7,460 nucleotides of DNA from an uncultured Muribaculaceae bacterium (GTDB lineage: Bacteria > Bacteroidota > Bacteroidia > Bacteroidales > Muribaculaceae), in assembly GCA_910583795.1 (NCBI GenBank), contig CAJTZQ010000109.1, forward strand, positions 1-7,460, in the 5' to 3' direction. Shown here one piece after another: positions 1-4,667 of this stretch; within the stretch, counting starts at the first letter, position 1; the number at the start of each line of letters is the position of its first letter. The position numbers and the translations under genes are program-made. Under the pieces are notes generated by a model. The model searched no databases. It saw nothing but the letters and a program-made list of their open reading frames with translations, and was not told the DNA's origin.

Positions 1-1
1 A

Positions 2-55
2 CAACTTCTAAGGCGGTATGAAAGTGTCAACGAACTCTTGAGCTACGATAACTAA
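2..55 (+). CDS. Possible C-terminal end of an upstream gene (5' truncated)
   Basis: Reading from base 2, 17 codons stay open to a TAA at 53-55 and end in ...ESVNELLSYDN. The other two + frames stop within the first 21 bases. The composition is plausible for a protein tail, but 17 codons are too few to name a family, and a chance open frame is possible. If real, the gene runs toward the polysaccharide locus and ends before the low-complexity spacer. Confidence 0.35.
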   Translation, partial: QLLRRYESVNELLSYDN

Positions 56-180
56 CGACTAATCCACTAATGACTACCCCCCGTTTCCCGTTCTCCGTTG
101 TCAACTCTTGTTCTTTTGTACTTTTGTTTTACTCTTATCCATTCTCAACATTCAAAATTACGACATTCAAAATTACCACA
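56..180. repeat. Low-complexity intergenic spacer with short reiterated words
   Basis: No gene is seen. The stretch is made of short repeated words: CTAAC/CTAATGACTA-like words at about 50-76, TTGTTCTTTTGTACTTTTG at about 109-127, and two exact copies of ACATTCAAAATTAC at 148-161 and 163-176 (15-bp period). Related words return upstream of the later genes (around 2195-2226, 2966-2977 and 3024-3058), so this is a dispersed intergenic repeat type, not a unique sequence. Confidence 0.6.
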
Positions 181-199
181 GTTCTCTGGATCCTGGTCG
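181..199. repeat. Dispersed GTTCTCTGGATCCTGGTC repeat, upstream copy
   Basis: The 18 bases at 181-198 are identical to 2235-2252 downstream of the antiterminator gene, and a variant lies at 2983-3000. At all three places a CAAAATTA-type word lies just upstream. The downstream copies pair with a GACCA...CATAGAAC arm; no such partner is seen here. Function is unknown. Confidence 0.7.
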
Positions 200-245
200 T
201 AAAATAAATTGGTTGGGAAATGCTGCGGTTATCCCTATAAAAAAT

Positions 246-272
246 TAAGTCTCTCTCGTCAAGAGAGCGACT
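246..272. repeat. Left recombination-like inverted site of the cassette
   Basis: The outer half-site is TAAGTCTCTCT (246-256), the spacer CGTCA (257-261), and the inner half-site AGAGAGCGACT (262-272). The inner half-site read on the other strand, AGTCGCTCTCT, matches the outer one only over its last six bases. The layout of two inverted 11-bp elements around a short asymmetric spacer is typical of tyrosine recombinase core sites. Confidence 0.75.
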
Positions 273-283
273 CATTTCGATTG

Positions 284-315
284 CAAAGTTAAGAAATAAT
301 ATTTTTATAACCAAA
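284..315 (-). promoter_or_regulatory. Bacteroidetes-type promoter inside the cassette, pointing left
   Basis: On the minus strand, TTTG (315-312) is followed by 20 nt and then TAACTTTG (291-284). This is a full match to the Bacteroides -33/-7 consensus (TTTG and TAnnTTTG). Transcription would start near 277 and run left through the left inverted site, away from the polysaccharide genes. In this orientation it would not feed the operon; after inversion it would. Confidence 0.6.
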
Positions 316-410
316 TTTCATTCTTTTTTAAGTGGTTAAATTGGCATAATAATTACAAAGCGAAATGCCGGATTTATTTATTTTGTCAACATTTTTATCT
401 GTTGCTGTTA

Positions 411-441
411 ATTGCAGGAGTTTGATAGCCGTATAACTTTG
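411..441 (+). promoter_or_regulatory. Weaker promoter match inside the cassette, pointing right
   Basis: ATTG (411-414, three of four bases of TTTG), a 19-nt gap and TAACTTTG (434-441) form a near-consensus Bacteroidetes promoter facing the operon. Transcription would begin near 449 and cross the right inverted site into the leader. The -7 element is as good as that of the left-pointing promoter; the -33 element is weaker. Whether it is active is unknown. Confidence 0.4.
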
Positions 442-463
442 GTTTACAGTAAATAACGAAGGA

Positions 464-490
464 TAAGTATCTCTTGACGAGAGACACTTA
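464..490. repeat. Right recombination-like inverted site of the cassette
   Basis: The left half is TAAGTATCTCT (464-474), the spacer TGACG (475-479), and the right half AGAGACACTTA (480-490). The two halves match at 10 of 11 positions as an inverted repeat, so this is the more symmetric site. Its right half read on the other strand, TAAGTGTCTCT, matches the outer half of the left site at 10 of 11. Confidence 0.75.
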
Positions 491-518
491 TTCTTATTGA
501 CTTAAAATAGTCAAAATT

Positions 519-533
519 CAAGTGAATAACTTG
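519..533 (+). promoter_or_regulatory. Small leader hairpin
   Basis: CAAGT (519-523) and ACTTG (529-533) can pair around a 5-nt loop, 14 nt before the larger leader hairpin. Alone it is weak; paired with the next element it suggests a structured 5' leader. Confidence 0.35.
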
Positions 534-546
534 GCTCAAATACTTG

Positions 547-595
547 TTCCGAACCTCTGTTTGCACCAGCTTGCCATAAAAACAGAGGGTCGGAA
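547..595 (+). promoter_or_regulatory. Strong leader hairpin before the antiterminator gene
   Basis: TTCCGAACCTCTGTTT (547-562) pairs with AAACAGAGGGTCGGAA (580-595) at 15 of 16 positions around a 17-nt loop. No U-run follows (AGAATTGTG), so it is not a normal intrinsic terminator. It lies between the cassette and the first codon, where UpxY-type antiterminators are known to act on the 5' untranslated region, so it could be a recruitment or pausing element. That role is inferred from position. Confidence 0.6.
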
Positions 596-634
596 AGAAT
601 TGTGTCAAATTTGAGGAAGGTTTAAAAAGTCAGG

Positions 635-2086
635 ATGCACGATAATTCTGAAAATAAGTCAGATACCTCTGTCGAAATCCTCGATTATTTCCAATCAGCC
701 GCCGACGCTGTTACATCTGCCGCTGCCCCCGCTTATAGAAAAGCGGTGTCATCGCTAAAGACTTTCCTCAAGGCGAGAAACATTGGTTTTCTCCCGGTAT
801 CGGAAACCACTCTTGCCGACTGGATAGCGTTCATGTATCTGTCCGGTATCTCCTATAAGACATCATCCCTTTATCTTAACTCCATCAGCGGTATTTACAA
901 AAATGCCGTTGAGGATGGTGCGTTCCAACCCACAGATTCTTTCAAGATCATAAAGGCAAAACTTAAAGAAGTGGGGGAGGAGAGTTGGCAAAGAGGACTA
1001 AAAGACAACGATTTCAACCGTTTTGTAAACCTTTGTCGGTCGGCTTCACGCCTTACAGGCGATTCTTCAATCGCCGTCGATCTTTTATTATATTCGCTCC
1101 TCAACGGTTGCAGACCGATTATGGAAACTGCTATGCTCCGCAAGGAGAATGCAGCCGGTGGTGACGAATGTGACGCTATAATTTCCCGTCAGTCGGATGC
1201 AAGACGTAAATACTTGTTCGACCTTCGCCAGTCAGTACTCACGCCCCGACAGCTTTCGCAGCTTATACAGAAGATTGTGATAGATCTTTTTAAGGAACGC
1301 AATCTTCCGTATTTCAACACTATAGACGAGACATTGAGAAGCTATTGGGCGTATGCCTCGCTCAAATACGGTCTCTCGGCACAGATGACTGTCTCCTTCC
1401 TCGATGTCGCACCTTCCGGTATCCCCGCTCTGTCCCTCGCTTCCAAGGAAGAAATTCTTGACCGCAAAAGATTTGCGATGACGCATGCCGTAGGGGAGAT
1501 GTTCGTGCAGAATCCACTCCGCTGGTATGCCATGCGACTGCGTCCGCGTGTGAAATACGACGAACTCGACAAGCGGTTTGTCGCACTCAAAGACGAACTC
1601 AACCGTCCAGACATTTTCTATCCCTGCGAGGAAATTGCCAAGCGTACCGGCAAGAAACTGAAATTCGAGAAGAAACCTGTCATCTCCGACATCGTGTTCT
1701 TCCGCAGCCGTGTCACCGATATCTTCCCGATGTTCACCAAGATTGGCGACATCGCCTGGTGCTACACAACCCCCGGTACCAACGGCAGAACCTATGCCGC
1801 TATCCCTTCCGCCGCATTCCGCCAGTTTCAAGAAACCATCGGACAGTTCACGCCCGAATATGAGGTGGCAAACATCGGTGAACTGCAGCCGGATGAAGAC
1901 GAGAAAGTAGTCGTGATCGGCGGACTTTTCCAAGGTCACGAAGCCGACTTCAAGAAAATCGACAAGGCAGCCGACGACAACACCATCTACCGCCTGCAAT
2001 TCCTTGGCGACAACGGATTCGAATGGCGCATCGGCGTTGACCGCCGTCTCCTCCGTAAAAAGAAATCCAAGACCATAGTCCCATAG
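635..2086 (+). CDS. Degenerate tyrosine-recombinase domain fused to a NusG/UpxY-like antiterminator
   Basis: Residues about 33-115 resemble the helical core-binding domain of tyrosine recombinases (YRKAVSSLKTFLKARNI..., then SGISYKTSSLYLNSISGIYKNA). Residues 150-270 follow the catalytic fold: R160 fits the first catalytic Arg (LLNGCRP), and the TLRSYWAYASLKYG stretch fits the HxxR box with the second Arg at R235. However, the His is replaced by E232, the LGH motif reads LDV (256-258), and no Tyr lies between 247 and 297, so catalysis is unlikely. From W297 the protein is NusG-like: an NGN domain (RWYAMRLRPR, FEKKPVISDIVFFRSRV, to about residue 403) and a KOW domain (VVVIGGLFQGHEADF to RRLLRKKK, 424-477). 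UpxY proteins are about 170-190 residues; here the recombinase half more than doubles that. Likely role: locus-specific antitermination of its own operon. ATG 635 follows GAGGAAGG at 613-620. The last codons lie inside a repeat block. Confidence 0.8.
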   Translation: MHDNSENKSDTSVEILDYFQSAADAVTSAAAPAYRKAVSSLKTFLKARNIGFLPVSETTLADWIAFMYLSGISYKTSSLYLNSISGIYKNAVEDGAFQPTDSFKIIKAKLKEVGEESWQRGLKDNDFNRFVNLCRSASRLTGDSSIAVDLLLYSLLNGCRPIMETAMLRKENAAGGDECDAIISRQSDARRKYLFDLRQSVLTPRQLSQLIQKIVIDLFKERNLPYFNTIDETLRSYWAYASLKYGLSAQMTVSFLDVAPSGIPALSLASKEEILDRKRFAMTHAVGEMFVQNPLRWYAMRLRPRVKYDELDKRFVALKDELNRPDIFYPCEEIAKRTGKKLKFEKKPVISDIVFFRSRVTDIFPMFTKIGDIAWCYTTPGTNGRTYAAIPSAAFRQFQETIGQFTPEYEVANIGELQPDEDEKVVVIGGLFQGHEADFKKIDKAADDNTIYRLQFLGDNGFEWRIGVDRRLLRKKKSKTIVP

Positions 2087-2190
2087 ACCAGGTTAAAGGC
2101 ATAGTCCCAATGGGAAAGACCAAGTCCCAAAGAACGGCGAGATAGACCAAGTCCCAAAGACCAAAGGAAAGACCAAAGATCCATAGAACG
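2069..2190. repeat. Reiterated GACCA-A/T-AGTCCCA words overlapping the gene end
   Basis: Five close variants of one word follow one another: 2071-2089, 2101-2110 (partial), 2118-2136, 2145-2162 and 2171-2190 (GACCAAAGATCCATAGAACG). The first supplies the last codons and the TAG stop of the antiterminator gene. Related copies at 2915-2932 and 2941-2960 lie after the next gene, including a shared AGACCAGGTTAAAG string (2086-2099 and 2929-2942, one mismatch). No open reading frame of note. Confidence 0.7.
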
Positions 2191-2252
2191 ATATCAATTC
2201 AAAATCCAAAATCCAACATTCAAAATTATCACTTGTTCTCTGGATCCTGGTC
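2171..2252. repeat. Imperfect inverted repeat with AT-rich loop (copy 1)
   Basis: GACCAAAGATCCATAGAAC (2171-2189) can pair with GTTCTCTGGATCCTGGTC (2235-2252) with one bulge and one or two mismatches. The loop carries CAATTCAAAATCC/AACATTCAAAATTA words. The same layout recurs at 2941-3000. There is no T-run after the stem, so it is not a standard terminator; it may be a non-autonomous repeat element or a processing or regulatory structure. Confidence 0.6.
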
Positions 2253-2352
2253 TTAAACTACTGGTTCTTGGTCGTAAAAAACAAGCTCTCTTGATCCTGG
2301 TCTTAACCTACTGGTTCTTGGTCGTAAAAACAAGCTCTCTTGATCCTGGTCG
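2237..2352. repeat. About 50-bp tandem repeat, 2.3 copies, upstream of the small gene
   Basis: Unit 1 is 2237-2286 (50 bp), unit 2 is 2287-2335 (49 bp), and a partial third is 2336-2352. Units 1 and 2 differ at two bases plus one A of a homopolymer. Each unit itself holds two versions of a G(A/T)TC(C/T)TGGTC word. The array ends 10 bp before the next start codon, so copy number could influence the untranslated region of that gene. Confidence 0.8.
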
Positions 2353-2362
2353 ATAAAGAAAA

Positions 2363-2836
2363 ATGAAGACTGTAGCGGAAATACTCTATGATTTCAATGC
2401 GCGTATGGGCGGTGACAACACCGTCGATGTCTACGCGCTGTTCCGCGACATCTCGGCAGGTATCAACCGTCCCGGAGGACGGGCGTTGCTCGGCAAACCG
2501 CTCCAATGGAGCGCGGTCATGCTCGACCGCTGGCACAAAGAGTTCCGCAAAGGCGTGAGCGACAGCGCCACGTCCCTCTACGACACCCTCCAGCGTGTCT
2601 CCATCCTGATGGAGAGCGACCTCTGGGCGTTCGAGACGCGCAACGAATCCGCCTTCAAAGAAACCCTCTTCGAAAACCACCGCCACTTATTGGATAATTA
2701 TCAATTATCAATTATCAATTCTCAATTCCTCTCCGCTTTGCAAAGCTTCCTCCTCTCCTCCGCGCCATATCTCACCTTCGAAGAATACACCGCCTACGAC
2801 ACCCAAATCCGCTCCCTCTCCGACCAGCACCCATAG
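2363..2836 (+). CDS. Small protein of unknown family in the UpxZ position
   Basis: The 157-residue product is mostly polar and predicted helical by eye, with no signal peptide or membrane segment, so it is probably cytoplasmic. I do not recognise a domain. Its place directly after the antiterminator gene and its size match UpxZ, the small inhibitor that blocks UpxY proteins of other polysaccharide loci in Bacteroides; sequence likeness to UpxZ is not evident to me, so that role is only positional inference. The first 110 residues (MKTVAEILYDFNARMGG... to ...ENHRHLL) are encoded by GC-rich codons. Residues 111-122 (DNYQLSIINSQF) come from an AT-rich intergenic-type repeat, after which a GC-rich tail resumes. 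The TAG stop sits in a CCCATAGAACGG word also found in the flanking repeats. ATG 2363 follows an A-rich stretch (GATAAAGAAAA) with no clear Shine-Dalgarno site. Confidence 0.65.
   Translation: MKTVAEILYDFNARMGGDNTVDVYALFRDISAGINRPGGRALLGKPLQWSAVMLDRWHKEFRKGVSDSATSLYDTLQRVSILMESDLWAFETRNESAFKETLFENHRHLLDNYQLSIINSQFLSALQSFLLSSAPYLTFEEYTAYDTQIRSLSDQHP
2693..2728. repeat. AT-rich ATTATCAATT repeat inside a coding region
   Basis: The word ATTATCAATT is repeated in tandem here and ends in CTCAATTC. The same repeat type, in the opposite orientation, follows the gene at 2847-2882. In the protein it is read as DNYQLSIINSQF. The composition breaks sharply with the GC-rich codons on both sides. Confidence 0.75.
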
Positions 2837-2846
2837 AACGGTTATT

Positions 2847-2908
2847 CAATTGATAATTGAGAATGAAATAATTGATAATTGGAATAACAATTACTAATTG
2901 CCAATTAA
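2847..2908. repeat. AT-rich AATTGATAATTG repeat after the small gene
   Basis: CAATTGATAATTGAGAAT (2847-2864), AATAATTGATAATTGG (2867-2882) and degenerate copies up to 2908 form an AT-rich block. It is inverted relative to the repeat inside the gene at 2693-2728, so the two could pair over about 18-20 bases with few mismatches. No gene is seen here. Confidence 0.65.
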
Positions 2909-2914
2909 ATTAGA

Positions 2915-3070
2915 GACCAAGTCCTAAAGACCAGGTTAAAGACCATAGATCCATAGAACGACATCAATTCAAAATTACCCCGCTTCTCTGGTTCCTGGTC
3001 ATAAAAGTACTCTGGTTCTGGGTCAAAATTCAAAATTCAACATTCAACATTAAAAATTACTCCTGGTTCT
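2915..3070. repeat. Second GACCA / TGGTC repeat block with inverted repeat (copy 2)
   Basis: GACCAAGTCCTAAAGACC (2915-2932) and GACCATAGATCCATAGAACG (2941-2960) repeat the words found after the antiterminator gene. The second pairs imperfectly with 2983-3000 (CTTCTCTGGTTCCTGGTC). Further GGTTCTG words follow at 3013 and 3065, separated by reiterated CAAAATT/CAACATT words (3024-3051). The order of elements is the same as in 2145-2252, so the small gene is flanked by two related composite blocks. Confidence 0.65.
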
Positions 3071-3235
3071 GTGTGCCGTTCTTCAGAACGCCTCCCGCCG
3101 GTTCAAAACAAAAGCACAAAAGAACAAAATCAGAAAACAGACAAAGCAATAAAACAAAAGCTTTTTTTGTCGTGTGTTCCGTCCACCGGACGGAAAAATC
3201 CCTCTCTCACAACTCAAAACTCACAACTCACAACT
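3071..3235. other. Gene-free leader of ugd with two perfect short hairpins
   Basis: CGTTCT and AGAACG (3077-3082, 3085-3090) and TTCCGTCC and GGACGGAA (3177-3184, 3188-3195) are perfect stems with 2-nt and 3-nt loops. Neither is followed by a T-run on the + strand, so neither is a convincing terminator. Between them lie A-rich words (ACAAAAG, AACAAAA), and just before the start codon ACAACTC/AAACTC/ACAACTC words. The frame of ugd is open back to a GTG at 3071, but this part is low-complexity and is not counted as coding. Confidence 0.5.
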
Positions 3236-4666
3236 ATGCGAAGTTACAATATAGCGGTAGCAGGCACCGGCTACGTCGGTCTCTCCATAGCAACCCTGCT
3301 CGCACAACATAACCATGTCATGGCAGTAGATGTCATTCCCGAGAAGGTCGATCTCATCAACCGGCGCAAATCACCCATCCAGGACGAATACATCGAGAAA
3401 TATCTCGCCGAGAAAAACCTCGATCTGACCGCAACACTCGACGGCGCAAGTGCCTACGCCGATGCAGACTTCGTCGTGATAGCCGCACCGACCAACTACG
3501 ACCCGGTCAAGAACTACTTCGACACACACTGCATCGAAGATGTCATAGACCTCGTCCTGAGCGTCAACCCCAACGCGGTCATGGTCATTAAATCCACCAT
3601 CCCCGTAGGCTACTGCCGCAACCTCTACGTTAAATACGCAAAAAAATTAGGGGAAGAGAAATCCCTCCATAAGGACACCGGCTGCAGCGGGAATTTAGGC
3701 AATGGCAGTAACGTAGTCGCGGAGCTGTCGTGTTCAAAAGCGCAGCTTTTGCCTCTGACAATAAATGACTCTCCAACCTTCAATCTGCTCTTCTTCCCCG
3801 AGTTTCTCCGCGAGTCGAAGGCTCTCTACGACAACCTCTATCCCTCACGAATCATTGCCGGAATCCCCAAAATAATCGAAGACCCGCGCTTTGCTGAGGA
3901 AAACGAGGCGATAGAGGCAGTTGCCGATCTCCCGAAACTTGAAGAGGCGGCACATACATTCGCCGGTCTCCTTCAGCAAGGTGCAATAAAAGAAGACATC
4001 CCGACTCTCTACATGGGGATGAAAGAGGCGGAGGCGGTGAAACTCTTCGCCAACACCTACCTCGCCCTGCGTGTAAGCTACTTCAACGAACTCGACACAT
4101 ACGCCGAGGTCAAAGGTCTCGACTCACAGGCGATCATCGAAGGCGTCGGTCTTGATCCGCGTATAGGCACACACTACAACAACCCCTCCTTCGGCTACGG
4201 TGGCTACTGTCTCCCCAAAGACACCAAGCAGCTCCTTGCCAACTACGCCGATGTCCCCCAGAACATGATGTCGGCGATAGTCGAGAGCAACCGCACCCGC
4301 AAAGACTTCATTGCCGACCAGGTCCTGAATCTTGCAGGGTATTATACAGCAAACAGCCAGTATAATGCCAATGCAGAGTTAAAGTGCGTCATTGGGATAT
4401 ATAGACTGACTATGAAATCCAATTCGGATAATTTCAGACAATCATCCATTCAGGGAGTCATGAAAAGGATCAAGGCGAAAGGGGCGCAGGTCATTATCTA
4501 TGAGCCTACACTTGAAGACGGATCCACATTCTTCGGAAGCCTTGTCGTGAACGATATGGAAAAGTTCAAGCAACAGTCAAGGGCGATCGTAGCCAACAGA
4601 TATGATTCCTGCCTCGACGATGTGATAGCGAAAGTTTACACCAGAGATATTTTTAAACGCGATTGA
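3236..4666 (+). CDS. ugd: UDP-glucose 6-dehydrogenase
   Basis: This cytoplasmic enzyme oxidises UDP-glucose to UDP-glucuronate with two NAD+. From ATG 3236 it is 476 residues. Visible motifs: the NAD-binding GTGYVG (10-15), APTNYDP (84-90), KSTIPVG (119-125), PEFLRESKALYDNL (188-201), the LFANTYLALR stretch with K269 and N273, the catalytic Cys325 in GYGGYCLPKDT, MKSNSDNFRQSS (393-404) and the C-terminal YTRDIF. It closely resembles the roughly 388-residue Ugd of Klebsiella type, but carries about 90 extra residues, chiefly near 138-183, 210-239 and 366-381. The catalytic set is intact, so it may still be active. The start was chosen because MRSYNIAVAGTGYVG begins the Rossmann fold at the usual distance; the open upstream frame is low-complexity. 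One base separates its stop from the epimerase start, implying coupled translation. Base composition falls abruptly near 4330. Confidence 0.93.
   Translation: MRSYNIAVAGTGYVGLSIATLLAQHNHVMAVDVIPEKVDLINRRKSPIQDEYIEKYLAEKNLDLTATLDGASAYADADFVVIAAPTNYDPVKNYFDTHCIEDVIDLVLSVNPNAVMVIKSTIPVGYCRNLYVKYAKKLGEEKSLHKDTGCSGNLGNGSNVVAELSCSKAQLLPLTINDSPTFNLLFFPEFLRESKALYDNLYPSRIIAGIPKIIEDPRFAEENEAIEAVADLPKLEEAAHTFAGLLQQGAIKEDIPTLYMGMKEAEAVKLFANTYLALRVSYFNELDTYAEVKGLDSQAIIEGVGLDPRIGTHYNNPSFGYGGYCLPKDTKQLLANYADVPQNMMSAIVESNRTRKDFIADQVLNLAGYYTANSQYNANAELKCVIGIYRLTMKSNSDNFRQSSIQGVMKRIKAKGAQVIIYEPTLEDGSTFFGSLVVNDMEKFKQQSRAIVANRYDSCLDDVIAKVYTRDIFKRD
3647..3784 (+). other. In-frame insertion in ugd of about 40-46 codons
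   Basis: Between the helix ending ...YVKYAKKL and the conserved FFPEFLRES, related enzymes have only a few residues (for example a YRTENIIFSPEFLRE-type junction). Here about 40 more are read (GEEKSLHKDTGCSG... to ...NDSPTFNLL). The DNA holds a perfect hairpin, CAAAAGC-GCA-GCTTTTG (3735-3751). The reading frame is kept. The comparison is from memory of family members, so the exact borders are approximate. Confidence 0.6.
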
Positions 4667-4667
4667 T

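Larger units (their letters stand above)
246..490. other. Putative invertible promoter cassette (phase-variation switch)
   Basis: Two inverted 20-bp arms, 247-266 and 470-489, match at 19 of 20 positions and enclose about 200 bp. Each arm belongs to a larger dyad of TCTCT and AGAGA half-sites around a 5-bp spacer. The spacers are CGTCA (257-261) and TGACG (475-479), exact reverse complements, so strand exchange would invert the segment and not delete it. Spacer centres are 218 bp apart. Bacteroidetes-type promoter matches lie just inside each end. Place and size fit the invertible promoters known upstream of Bacteroides polysaccharide loci, although these sites do not resemble the serine-recombinase Mpi sites of B. 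fragilis as I recall them. Inversion is inferred from structure, not observed. Confidence 0.8.

Noticed and set aside
635..1450. Active integrase marking a mobile element or the inverting enzyme itself
   Set aside because: The catalytic His, the LGH motif and the Tyr nucleophile are absent, so it is not expected to cut DNA; no att-like direct repeats were seen.
1232..1999. Long open frame on the minus strand (255 codons) opposite the fusion gene
   Set aside because: It is antisense to a gene with clear domain motifs in the + frame, shows no recognisable domain, and is explained by the codon bias of the + strand gene.
2237..2352. CRISPR array
   Set aside because: The units are contiguous tandem copies without unique spacers, and no cas genes are present.
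2069..2352. Insertion sequence remnant
   Set aside because: No transposase fragment is found; the block is made of short reiterated words and not of terminal inverted repeats around a coding core.
3177..3195. Intrinsic terminator before ugd
   Set aside because: The stem is perfect but is followed by AAAAATCCC on the + strand and lacks a T-run on either strand's 3' side.
3071..3235. GTG start giving Ugd a 55-residue N-terminal extension
   Set aside because: The extension is read from hairpins and A-rich or ACAACTC low-complexity words and has no counterpart in the family; ATG 3236 begins the Rossmann fold at the normal place.
3647..3784. Intein in ugd
   Set aside because: The insertion is far too short and lacks splice-junction residues such as a C-terminal HN before a Cys/Ser/Thr.
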